Shown here: piece after piece, positions 11,431 through 21,135 of the stretch | How the letters are laid out: each line of letters starts with the position of its first letter | Position numbering within the stretch: the stretch's first letter is position 1 | Source: Clavaria fumosa | Taxonomy: Eukaryota > Basidiomycota > Agaricomycetes > Agaricales > Clavariaceae | DNA: 64,000 nucleotides | NCBI GenBank assembly: GCA_951802425.1 | Contig: OX637799.1 | Span: 1,798,001-1,862,000 of the forward strand | Direction of reading: 5' to 3' | Notes under the pieces: generated by a model | What the model was told of the DNA's origin: nothing | The model's input: only the letters and a program-made list of their open reading frames with translations | The model's database searches: none | Made by a program: the position numbers and the translations under genes

Positions 11431-12218
11431 AGATTCCTTGCAATAAACTATTGTAATTACAATAGGTGGCCATTGCGAGAATGACTGAACAAACAATGGC
11501 AAACAAAATATGCTAAAAATAAAAACAAAAACTCGAAATTGAGCAGCCCTGTGCCTGGTCCCTCAGGTACAGGTTACCAATCAAGCATAGCTGCTTTTGG
11601 TAAGCTGCTATGACCGTGGGAAAAAAATTGCATGGCTTGTAAAATATGACTTTTTATACACCAAAAAATCGGCAAAAATCAGGAGATTCCAGATCTGGAC
11701 ACCCCACATTTGTATCTGCCTTGGTTCAGTGTCAATTTGCAAAATACACAGAAAATATTCATTTTTCTACAGTTCTGCAGTACTCTGGCTTGAAAATGGA
11801 TAGGAGAGGATACACACACCTACACACACTACCTGTGGACATATGGGGAGGGTGTGGATTAGTTTAACAACTCACCCACCATCTCTGTCACCTCCCTGGA
11901 ATCCATTACTAGGAATTAGGGTGTTATTGGCCTGGGAGCATGGCTATTTGTTATATTGCAAATTCCAGCCATCAGACTACACCTTATGACATCTAATACA
12001 ACCTCACAAAATCCCATAATATTTGGTGCAGAACTACAGATTCCCCATGTCTATTTTCCCAAAATTCTCAAAATCTCTCCCCAGATAGCCCTCTTTGTCA
12101 AATCACATATTCCTGTGGTCTGATAGCTGACAAGGTATGCATGAATACATGTTCAAAGTTTGGTGAAGTTAGGCCAAGTTCTCAAGAAGATAGCTCAGAA
12201 TGAGTCTTTTGGAAGACA
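11431..12218. repeat. Inner unique arm of the foldback element (left copy)
   Basis: Reverse complement of 12267-13054. Short ORFs of 68 and 73 codons occur identically in both copies only because the DNA is mirrored. No recognised coding or RNA feature. The spacer 12219-12266 separates the copies. Confidence 0.9.
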
Positions 12219-12266
12219 CTCTAAAGTCAGAGCAAAGATGAAGGCAAGGATAAGGAAGACTTTGAC

Positions 12267-13054
12267 TGTCTTCCAAAAGACTCATTCTGAGCTATCTTCT
12301 TGAGAACTTGGCCTAACTTCACCAAACTTTGAACATGTATTCATGCATACCTTGTCAGCTATCAGACCACAGGAATATGTGATTTGACAAAGAGGGCTAT
12401 CTGGGGAGAGATTTTGAGAATTTTGGGAAAATAGACATGGGGAATCTGTAGTTCTGCACCAAATATTATGGGATTTTGTGAGGTTGTATTAGATGTCATA
12501 AGGTGTAGTCTGATGGCTGGAATTTGCAATATAACAAATAGCCATGCTCCCAGGCCAATAACACCCTAATTCCTAGTAATGGATTCCAGGGAGGTGACAG
12601 AGATGGTGGGTGAGTTGTTAAACTAATCCACACCCTCCCCATATGTCCACAGGTAGTGTGTGTAGGTGTGTGTATCCTCTCCTATCCATTTTCAAGCCAG
12701 AGTACTGCAGAACTGTAGAAAAATGAATATTTTCTGTGTATTTTGCAAATTGACACTGAACCAAGGCAGATACAAATGTGGGGTGTCCAGATCTGGAATC
12801 TCCTGATTTTTGCCGATTTTTTGGTGTATAAAAAGTCATATTTTACAAGCCATGCAATTTTTTTCCCACGGTCATAGCAGCTTACCAAAAGCAGCTATGC
12901 TTGATTGGTAACCTGTACCTGAGGGACCAGGCACAGGGCTGCTCAATTTCGAGTTTTTGTTTTTATTTTTAGCATATTTTGTTTGCCATTGTTTGTTCAG
13001 TCATTCTCGCAATGGCCACCTATTGTAATTACAATAGTTTATTGCAAGGAATCT
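12267..13054. repeat. Inner unique arm of the foldback element (right copy)
   Basis: Mirror image of 11431-12218; the two copies are identical wherever compared, including both short ORFs. This suggests recent formation or homogenisation by gene conversion. Confidence 0.9.
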
Positions 13055-14516
13055 ACATCATCAACTGACTAGATCCACAGCTAATAGCTGTAACTAGTCT
13101 ACCAGACCCACAGCAACTAGCTGCAACTAGTCCACTAGATCCACAGCTAGTAGTGGTAACTAATTCACCAGATCTACAGCTAGTAGTTGACTAGACCCAC
13201 AGCTAGTAGCTGCAACTAGTCCACTAGGTCCACAGCTACTAGCTGCAACTAGTTCACTACATCTACAACTAATAGCTGTAACTAGCTCACTAGATCTACA
13301 GCAACTAGCTGCAACTAGTTCACTAGATCCACAGCGAATGGCTGTAACTAGTCCACTAGACCCACAGCTGGTAGCTGCCACTAGTCCACTAGGTCCACAA
13401 CTACTAGCTGCAACTAGTTCATTACATCTAAAGCTAATAGCTGTAACTAGTTCACTAGATCTACAGCAACTAGCTGCAACTAGTCTACTAGACCTACAAC
13501 TAATAGCTGTAACTAGCTCACTAGATCTACAGCAACTAGCTGCAACTAGTTCACTAGATCCACAGCTAATGGCTGTAACTAGTCCACTAGACCCACAGCT
13601 GGTAGCTGCCACTAGTCCACTAGGTCCACAACTACTAGCTGCAACTAGTTCATTACATCTAAAGCTAATAGCTGTAACTAGTTCACTAGATCTACAGCAA
13701 CTAGCTGCAACTAGTCTACTAGACCTACACCTACTAGCTGCAACTAGTTCACTACATCTACAACTAATAGCTGTAACTAGTTCACTACATCTACAGCTAG
13801 GAGCTGCAACTAGTCCACTAGGCCCACAGCTACTAGCTGTAACTAGTTCACTACATCTACAGCTAATAGCTGCAACTAGTCCACTAGACCTACAGCAACT
13901 AGCTGCAACTAGTCTACTAGACCTACACCTACTAGCTGCAACTAGTTCACTACATCTACAACTAATAGCTGTAACTAGTTCACTACATCTACAGCTAGGA
14001 GCTGCAACTAGTCCACTAGGCCCACAGCTACTAGCTGTAACTAGTTCACTACATCTACAGCTAATAGCTGCAACTAGTCCACTAGACCTACACCTACCAG
14101 CTGTAACTAGTTCACTACATCTACAGCTAATAGCTGCAACTAGTCTACTAGACCTATACCTACTAGCTGCAACTAGTTCACTACATCTACAGCTAGTAGC
14201 TGCAACTAGTCCACTAGGCCCACAGCTAGTAGCTGCAACTAATCCACTAGGCCCACAGCTACTAGCTGTAACTAGTTCACTACATCTATAGCTAATAGCT
14301 GCAACTAGTCCACTAGACCTACACCTACTTGCTGCACCTAGTCCACTAGATCCACAACTGGTAGCTGTAACTAGTCCACTGGACCCACAGCTAGCAGCTG
14401 TAACTAGTTCACTAGACCCATAGCTAGCACCTGCAACTAGTCCACCAGGTCCACACCTAGTAGCTGTAACTAGTCCACTAGATCCACAGCTGTCAGCTGT
14501 ATCTAGTCTACTAGTC
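13055..14516. repeat. Right-arm array of 33-bp tandem repeats (about 44 units)
   Basis: Mirror of the left array with 14 more units. Two block duplications are visible: a 231-bp (7-unit) block repeated at about 13,340 and 13,571, and a 198-bp (6-unit) block repeated at about 13,723 and 13,921. They account for 13 of the 14 extra units. Confidence 0.92.
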
Positions 14517-15649
14517 CCCCATGTACTACCTTTGACAAGTTAACTTGACAAGTTGACTGACCATAAGGATTCCTTGTCCAGCTGTAGCTGCAAAGAGTAC
14601 ACTATGAATTATACCTAACTGCTGTGTCTAGTTAATTATTTCATTCAGTACTACTGCCGGGCTGCTGGCAGTTGTAGCAATTGCCACGCGACAGAATCCG
14701 GTCGACCTGCATCGCGTTCAGGTCGTGTTGTGGGGGCGCAGAAGGTCGCGGGGCCGGGCGATCGGGTGGTTTGGCGTAGACGATCTGCCGGGCGGGGCGC
14801 ATGGCATCACGACGTTCGAGCATCAAGTCGATGGCGAGGGCCTTCCTCTTCCAGGCGGAGTAGTTGGGCGGAAGGGCGGCGGCGGCATAGATGCGGTCGG
14901 TGATATTATAGTTGAGGGCGGGCTCGAGGAGAGTGACAAGGAGGTCTCCGTGAGTTTGCTCGGAGAGTTCGGCCTTTGCGATTAGTTGGTCGAACTCTGT
15001 CAGGAACTCTTTTACTGGGCGGTTACCTTGCTTAAGCTTCCCAAGCTTAAGGTAGGCGTTTTCCTTTTCTACCAAGTCTGAAAACTCAGCATCCATACTT
15101 CCTCTGAAGACCGCCCAGGTGGGGCATGAGGCGGGGGCCATGACTATTTTTTCGACCACGGAGTTGGCCCAATCTCCAGCATAACCTCCACGCATCTGGT
15201 TCAGTGCAAACAAAATTTGTTTTAGGTCCGTGTTGAACCTATCTGGCTCGGCGAGGAAGAAGACATTGAGCTGCCGGACAAAGGTCTGGTAGGCAGTGCT
15301 ACTTCCGTCGAAGGGGGCGATGGTGAATCCGCTAGACATCATATCCACGGAGTTCCTCGTCGATGTCCAGGAGTTCCATTGAGTCGGAGGCGAAGGAGAT
15401 GGAGGAGACTGAGGAGGGGGAGAGGGAGTCCGAGGTGATGGGGGATTGAGACGAATGGGGAGGGCAAGGTTCGTGGATGGCGGCGAGGGTGCTCTGCTGG
15501 CCGAGGGCGTCCTGAAGACTTCTTCGGGTATCTGAAGCAGGCCGAGGCCAGGCACTAGGATACGCTCAGGGGTTGATGGGCGCCCAAGTGGCGAGTCGGG
15601 GTGGGTGTCGGCTGGTGTCGATGACGAGCCAAGCATTGGCTGTGCGTGC

Positions 15650-16081
15650 TCATAGGAAACGCTCGGGGGTGTCGGTCTGAACCGAGGTGGTGGTGTAGGT
15701 AGGGGGTCGTGGGGTAGGAGCGGGCGAGGGCGTTCTCGGCGGGGACTCGACGTTTTCGATATCCTCGATCGTCAGGCCTTCGGTAGCCTGACAGAATATC
15801 TCTTGGTTAAGGGCGGCAGTAAGTAGCGCGGGAAATTCTCTGGGGAAGTAGCCTGGGTGGAGCTTCTGCTCACAGATCTCTCTCGAGGACCAAGGTCCGG
15901 TTTTGATAAACTGTCGTTTGACTGAATGATAAATGGTGCTCCACGGCAGTCGTCCGTCCGGGGAATTGCAGCAAGTGATGGGTACCGGTGTATGGCGATC
16001 GATGTAGCGAAGAGCGAAAAAGCGGTGTTGCTTCTGCCTGTCTGTGAGGCCTAGGGGTTCTGGCAAGTTCTTCTTTCTCAA
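15650..16081 (-). CDS. Small ORF upstream of gag in Gypsy-B (143 aa, function unknown)
   Basis: An uninterrupted 143-codon frame starts about 150 nt inside the 5' LTR (MRKKNLPEPLGL) and ends TGA at 15650-15652. The gag ATG follows 13 nt later in another frame. Residues 20-100 look like ordinary globular sequence (WSTIYHSVKRQFIKTGPWSS); the C-terminus is Pro/Thr-rich. It could be a separate ORF before gag, or the true Gag N-terminus separated by a frameshift. It has no stops, unlike gag and pol. No family recognised. Confidence 0.55.
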   Translation of the reverse strand: MRKKNLPEPLGLTDRQKQHRFFALRYIDRHTPVPITCCNSPDGRLPWSTIYHSVKRQFIKTGPWSSREICEQKLHPGYFPREFPALLTAALNQEIFCQATEGLTIEDIENVESPPRTPSPAPTPRPPTYTTTSVQTDTPERFL

Positions 16082-16232
16082 TGTTTGAGAATCCAGTTTG
16101 GCAAATAGCGAGGGTCGCGGCTTTCCAGGTACGTTAGGAGGGCCGGGCAGGGTTGGTTTGAGTCGGTCGTCAATGTCGGGACGTCGCGGACGTCGAGTTG
16201 GGACGAGGGACGGGATTGAGACTTTGATATTA

Positions 16233-16861
16233 TGTCGCGGTCGATCCTAAAACTGGAGCTCAAAGGTTGCGGTGAGGTCGCGACAAGGTCGCGAAGGTCA
16301 TGTGGATAGCTGATGTAAAAGCTCAACAAGGAGGTAGAAAAAGGCGATTTCTGAAGAATATCAAAGTCTAAGGAATACTTGCTAAGTGTCTACCCGTATA
16401 TATACTGGGGTCCAAGGCCATAGAGACGATATCGGTACAAGGTAGTTAGGAGAAGACATATGATGGGAACGACAGTAGGGAAGAAATGAAGGTATCTGGG
16501 CAACGATCGTGAAGTCGCTATGGTCCCAAGAAGGGAAGCGTCGGTCGGCAGGGGAATGGGATAGCGGTATAAAGGCGCTAAGGGGACAGGAAGTCGTCAT
16601 GGGAAAGAGACAGGGATGCCAAGGGGATGGGACAATGGTAAAGGCGGGGCACGGGAGAGAACAAGGTCGCATTAGGGATGGTCGCTTGATGGGCGATGTC
16701 AGGTGTCAGCCCACTGACAGGGTGATGGCATTCCGCTTGATGTGCCATCACACATTTGGGCCGTACTGTCGGTGGTGGTCACGTGAGCTCTCGTGACTTA
16801 CTGATCATGTGACAGATCACGTGTCCGCGACCTTTGAGGGTCACGTGATGTCGCCGCGACA
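16233..16861 (-). repeat. Gypsy-B 5' LTR
   Basis: Same 629-bp length and TGTCGC...GCGACA ends as 6095-6723. The differences are mainly C/T and G/A. A primer binding site should follow in the sense direction (plus coordinates 16,232 downward, sense taatatcaaagtctcaat), but I cannot match it to a tRNA. Confidence 0.95.
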
Positions 16862-17140
16862 ACATGCTGGCTGAAGAAGATGCATAATGGCGTGTTGTGC
16901 ATCGAGATGGTGAGTTCAGGTGGTAGGTATGCATAAGGTGTGATAGGGAAGGGCGTCACAAGTATAGCCTGGTGGTCGTGAGTGTCATGTAAGGGTGGGG
17001 AAGGTCAGAGAGGCTTCCAGAAGGGGACAGCAGGTTCCAGAAGTGTGTAAAGGGGCTCGCAAGGCTGTAGAGGGCTGTTGGGAGGTTCATAGGTGTCGGT
17101 AGAGTTGGCTTGGCAAGGGAAAAATGAATGGGTCCTGACA

Positions 17141-17528
17141 GCCCCTTCATGGTTGAGGAGAAGGTGGGACTGGCTGGGTATCGCCTCAAGCTCCCTCAGG
17201 CCTGGCATATCCATCAAGTCTTCAACAAGGTGCTGCTCACCCCATATGTTGCTCCCTCTTTCCTTTCTCAGAACTTGCCTCTGCCCCCACCTCCCACAAT
17301 TGATGATGACCACTTGGAGTATGATGTTGAGGAGATTCTTGATGTCAAAAAGGTTGGACATGGGGTGAAGTACCTGGTGAAGTGGTTGGGATACCCTGTG
17401 GAGGAGAACACCTGGGAGCCTTGGCAGAACCTCACCAATGTGGTGACACTGCTCTGTGACTTCTTCCTCCAGCACCCTGACAAAGCAAAGTTGGCTGGTT
17501 GAGATGCCCAGCCTTAAGAGGGGGGTGA
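17141..17528 (+). mobile_element. Gypsy-A copy 2, right fragment (chromodomain and polypurine tract)
   Basis: Resumes copy 2 exactly where it stops at 4,969. The frame reads FMVEEKVGLAGYRLKLPQAWHIH, then chromodomain YLVKWLGYPVEENTWEP (17,370-17,425), TGA at 17,500-17,502 where copy 1 has CGG, TAA at 17,515, and the purine tract aagaggggggtga. An older insertion split the element, so the two fragments are one copy. Confidence 0.9.
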
Positions 17529-17901
17529 TGTTAGGATTGCTTACCTAAGCCATCCCAAAAGAGGAGTTGTGGAGAAACTGGAGAAGATTGTTGGAAGGTC
17601 ACATGACCTGTGGTGGAGGATTATGTAATTGTGGGATCACATGACCTGGGGCTTGGGTGCATCATGTGATCTGAGAGGTCCGAGCATGGGAACACTGGCA
17701 AATGCCAAAGTGTTTGGTATATATACTTCACTTTTTCCTATTTTGTACTCTTTTCCCCTTATGTTAGTATTGTCATCATGACCTTACAATTAAGTTGTGT
17801 GAGACCCAGTCTGATACTAATGTCTTACTTTGTATTAAGATAGGCCACATGCAGATGCAACCAATGTCACATGCAAAAGCGTGACAACAGCATTACAAAC
17901 A
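17529..17901 (+). repeat. Gypsy-A copy 2 3' LTR (right end uncertain)
   Basis: Starts TGTTAGGATTG after the purine tract and tracks copy 1 to 'gtctgata' near 17,815. The following stretch (taagataggcc... caaccaatgtcac) resembles the distal part of the minus-strand LTR near 20.4 kb, so the LTR probably extends to about 17,900. Confidence 0.65.
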
Positions 17902-18329
17902 GGAAAATCCTATCCACAAGTTGTCTATGTGCTTTTATGGAAATCTAATTCCACTTGATTGTGTGCAAAAGATGTCTTCATAATCAAGTGGAGATAATTT
18001 TGTAAAAAACGTGTACTAGAAAGGAAGGATAGCAAAAGAAGGTTCTGCATCAGGAAGTTTTGACCCGCAACTTCACTATGGCACCGATATCTCGTTTTAA
18101 CGCATCACATTGCACCAATTTGAAGGGATTTGGATGACGAAGAGCTTCAGGAGAGGATAAAGAAAATTTTAATGTGAGTGGTAGACCTGGTGTGCTCGAG
18201 GACACTCACCAAAGGACCTGATAGAATCACACTGAGCGACCTCAAAAACGGCCATGCCTGTCATCAGAGCGAATACATACCATCCATGCCCAACCACAGG
18301 CTCCCCTCTCCAGACTTGAGTGCCCAAAT
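17902..18329. other. No gene assigned; upstream of the transposase frame
   Basis: AT-rich. A short inverted pair flanks 17,955-17,990 ('tccacttgatt' and 'aatcaagtgga'). A 63-codon frame at 18,178 has no recognisable similarity and may be a lost exon of the transposase. Confidence 0.4.
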
Positions 18330-20345
18330 ATGGCCACAGCCAGGGGGCTCACCTCTCCAATTGAGTTGATTGCTGCGGGAACCGAGGCAGATGCAGTCTG
18401 GGTGGGAATGGGCACGACGAGTGTTGTGGAGGGCCATATTGGCTCAGAGGATGGTGAAGGGAGACACGAAAGGATGGACTTGGAGTCCTCAGAGGAAGGT
18501 ACCAACGACGAGGGAGAGGCTGGCAAGATTGACGATGATGCTTCTGAAGAGCATGATGCCCATAGCTACGAGCTTCGAAAGGCCCCCACTGCCCCAGCTG
18601 CCTGCGCTGCCCTTCTTGACATCAATAACCTGCTGAAACCCCCCCAGAAGATGGGGTATGGGTATCTCAAATCAAAATTGCCATTGCTTGTTCAAACACG
18701 TTTGGAGCATATGAAGTTATTCTTGGTCACCTACACGAATGAAGAAAGGACTTATGCTCAAGGTGCCAACGGTGCTCGCTGGATGGCTTGCTCACTGCTT
18801 GTTGCCAATCTGGCCCAGGGTGGACCATATTTAGCCTGACAATTGCGAAGATGGACGAAGTGCTTTATTGGTGATCGTGACCAACTGCCAGTTGGAAGGG
18901 GAAAAGGGAGCAAGTCTCGAATTGAAGATGAAGATGTTGTGAACGAGATTGCACTGCACCTGCAAAGTGTTGGCAAGTTCATGAAGGCAATGGATATGGT
19001 GCATTATCTATCCCAGCCTGAAGTCAAACAACGTCTTGGGTTCAGGAAAGGAATCAGTCTTGCAACTGCTCAGCGCTGGATGCAATGGATGGGCTATCGC
19101 TGGACTAAATCACCAAGTGGGCAATACGTGGATGGCCATGAGCAGCCTGATGTTGTGCGGTATCGTCAGAACGTCTTCCTCCTGGCATGGGTGATGCTTG
19201 AAGTTCACACCCGGGCCTGGGTTGCAGCTCATCCCGAAGACTTTGCAAAACTACCTCGTCCCCTCTGTCGTCCACTTGTCGTCTGGTTCCATGACAAATC
19301 TACATTCTATGCAAATGATCGCCGCCAGACACGATGGGTGCACGAGAAAGAAACAGCTGTCCCAAAAGCGAAGGGTGAGGGGGCATCATTGATGGTTGCT
19401 GACTTCGTGTCAAGTGATTATGGATGGCTTGCATCGCCAGATGGACAGGAGGCAGCCCGTGTTTTGTTCAAGGCTGGGAAAAATCGCGAGGGCTACTTCA
19501 CCAATAAGGATATCTTGAAGCAGGCTGGGAGGGCTATGGACATTCTCGAAGCTCACTTTCAAGACGAAGATCATGTTTTGGTTTTTGACAATGTGACTAC
19601 CCATCTCAAGTGTGCAGACACAGCACTGTCAGCCCGCCATATGCCGAAGGGAATCTCAAAGCGCGAGAACAGTTGGGGTGTTGAAGTCACACAGACCAGT
19701 GCCGATGGCAAGCCAATCTATGGTCCAAACGGCAAAGTACTCAAGATGAAGGTTCGCATGGGCGATACAGAATTCCAGGGCTGCCCCCAGTCCCTGTATT
19801 TTCCACCCAGCCACCCACATGCTGGGCTGTTCAAGGGGATGGCTCAAATCCTTTTTGAACGAGGTTTGCTTGCTCTGGATGAGACCCTTCGAGCTGAATG
19901 CAAGGGATTCAAATGCGAGCCTGGCAAGACATGGTGTTGCTGTCGGTGCCTGCTCTACACTCAGCCTGATTTCGCAGCTGTTCAGTCAGTTCTGGAAACA
20001 GCTTGTGAAGCACGCAGTTTCCAGGTACTCTTTCTGCCGAAATTTCATTGTGAACTTAATTTTATAGAACAATGTTGGGGATTTGCAAAGAGAGTCTATT
20101 GGCTCTATCCAGCCTCTTCCAAGGAGGCTGACCTTGAGAAGAATCTCCTTTCTGCTTTGGAGTCGGTCCCACTCGAAAGCATGCAACAGTTTGATTCCTT
20201 CCATGTTGTTATATTCTATGCTTACTTCAGTCTAGATTTTCAGCACGAGCGTGCCAGTTCATGCATGCCTACTATCTTGGCCTCAATGGAAAAGAAGCTG
20301 CTTGGGCAGCAAAAAAGTATCAGGGGCATCAGGTTCTTCCTGTGA
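18330..20345 (+). pseudogene. Tc1/mariner (IS630)-superfamily DDE transposase, one premature TGA
   Basis: A single frame from ATG 18,330 to TGA 20,345, about 670 codons, is broken only by TGA at 18837-18839. N-terminal half: acidic linker, then a DNA-binding-like region (ISLATAQRWMQWMGYRW). Catalytic half: D in VVWFHDKSTFY (about 19,290), D in VLVFDNVTTH (about 19,585), E in CELNFIEQCWGFAKR (about 20,070). This fits the D, DN..H and LNxIExxW pattern of the superfamily. A Cys-rich insert (CCCCRCL-like) precedes the last motif. It would cut and paste its own element, but no terminal inverted repeats were found. The family assignment is from motifs only. Confidence 0.75.
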
Positions 20346-20360
20346 CCATTCTCAGAGACA

Positions 20361-21047
20361 TGGGGAAGCAATGAATGTTTGGTGATGGAGTTGTCACAAG
20401 TAGTCACAAAATGTCACAAGATATCACATCACATGACATTGGTTGCCTATGAACGAGGTCTATCTTACAGGTATTAGATATAAATGTTTTATATCTAAGG
20501 AAGGAATAGGAATTGGGTCAAGGTACAAGAGAGTGAAAGGGAGATAGGATAGAGAGGGTATCAGAGGATTAATGCTGGAGGGATCTCCTGTTCCACTGGT
20601 GAGATATGAATATTGTCATATTTAATATCTCACTATTTGTTGGATATTAAAGCAAGGTGTAAGAGGATGAAATAGTCAAGATGACTATGGGAATCCTTGG
20701 GTTAATTACCCTTGTTTGAGATATTGATGCTTGAGTCACTATAGAATATTTCTATTTGCTGCCCACATTAGCAATGCCTTGTAAACAATATTAAGATTAT
20801 CTTAGTATCTGTTTACCGGCTCCATAACAAGAGTACAAAATAGGAAAAGCAAAAGTACTTATAGCAAGAACTTCAGGACTTCCCAGAGTTCCCATGCACA
20901 GACCTCTCACATGATATGCCAAAGGCCTGGGTCATGTGACCTGGGTATTAGGTAAGCTGGCTCCCATCCAGGTCATGTGACTTACCCACAACCTTCCTGC
21001 AACTCCCTACCACTACTTTTCAGTGGTTTACATAAGCAATCCTAACA
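20361..21047 (-). repeat. Solo LTR related to Gypsy-A, minus strand
   Basis: The right end reads cctaaca (21041-21047), the complement of TGTTAGG. The next 240 bp match the Gypsy-A LTR in reverse, including the TATA region (tacttatagc near 20,863). The far end is uncertain: 5-bp agaca at 20356-20360 and 21048-21052 would give a 687-bp LTR. It ends 15 bp after the transposase stop and 89 bp from the end of the aspartic protease-like gene. Confidence 0.7.
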
Positions 21048-21135
21048 AGACACCACTAAATTATTCCTGCTCTTAGCTATATACAGAGAGATATAAAGTA
21101 GACTAGCTAATGGGCCTGTCTTTGACACAATTGTA

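Larger units (their letters stand above)
10291..14656. mobile_element. Palindromic foldback element, 4,366 bp, non-coding
   Basis: The left arm 10291-12218 (1,928 bp) is the reverse complement of the right arm 12267-14656 (2,390 bp). The spacer is 48 bp. Termini are CAGTAGTACTGAATG and its complement; the repeat ccgggct is at 10284-10290 and 14657-14663. Each arm has an outer unique part (about 140 bp), an array of 33-bp repeats and an inner unique part (788 bp). Mirror pairs sum to 24,947 outside the array and 24,485 inside it at every point checked. The 462-bp difference is 14 repeat units. No transposase is present, so it would need one in trans. A 7-bp duplication (8 if the last terminal G is counted) does not settle the superfamily. 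Confidence 0.95.
10082..15636 (-). pseudogene. Gypsy-B gag, interrupted inside its zinc knuckle
   Basis: The left-hand part, 15,636-14,664, has a Pro/Ser-rich N-terminus, a retrotransposon Gag core (FVRQLNVFF, KQGNRPVKEFLTEFDQLI) and the first half of a CCHC knuckle (CYNCQQPG). The second half (HLTRNC) is at 10,283 and below. Between them lies the 4,366-bp foldback element plus its 7-bp duplicate. Deleting 4,373 bp rejoins a CX2CX4HX4C motif in frame. Two TGA codons (10241-10243, 10232-10234) then precede a lysine/glutamate-rich tail ending at TGA 10082-10084. The protein would coat element RNA. Confidence 0.9.
6095..16861 (-). mobile_element. Gypsy-B: complete Ty3/gypsy chromovirus, split by a foldback element
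   Basis: Two 629-bp LTRs (6095-6723 and 16233-16861) flank gag and pol on the minus strand. The 5-bp target duplication acatg is at 6090-6094 and 16862-16866. Without the 4,373-bp foldback insertion and its duplicate, the element is 6,394 bp. The LTRs are the same length and differ at 13 positions (12 transitions, 1 transversion), about 97.9% identical. Order in the sense direction: LTR, small ORF, gag, pol with chromodomain, polypurine tract, LTR. Stops inside gag and pol show it is no longer autonomous. Confidence 0.95.
4970..17140. mobile_element. About 1.4-kb LTR-like element (probable solo LTR), split by Gypsy-B
   Basis: The left end reads TGTTAGGGCC at 4,970 and the right end GGTCCTGACA at 17,131-17,140. 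A 5-bp gcccc occurs at 4965-4969 and 17141-17145, matching a target duplication in Gypsy-A copy 2. Removing the nested Gypsy-B and its duplicate (6,095-16,866) leaves 1,399 bp. No coding region is recognisable in 4,970-6,094 or 16,867-17,140. TG...CA ends plus a 5-bp duplication and no genes suggest a solo LTR; a non-coding LTR-derived element is the alternative. Orientation is not certain. Confidence 0.8.

Noticed and set aside
11597..12888. Identical 68- and 73-codon ORFs in both inner arms
   Set aside because: They are identical only because the arms are inverted copies; they are short, overlapping and without motifs.
10656..14291. Open frames of 163 and 317 codons encoding 11-residue repeats (LAATSSLHLQL-like)
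   Set aside because: The 33-bp period keeps several frames open automatically; the two frames are mirror images in the palindrome and have no other protein features.
10284..14663. Assignment of the foldback to hAT or MULE
   Set aside because: CAG...CTG ends hint at hAT and long arms at MULE, but the duplicate reads as 7 bp and no transposase is linked, so no superfamily is claimed.
710..20345. TGA read as selenocysteine or as a programmed stop in the transposons
   Set aside because: Fungi of this group are not known to use selenocysteine, the sites differ between elements, and CpG decay explains them better.
17836..20480. Apparent inverted ends of the Tc1/mariner-like element (taagatag..cc, caaccaatgtca)
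   Set aside because: These two stretches belong to Gypsy-A type LTRs on opposite strands, so LTR homology explains the match.
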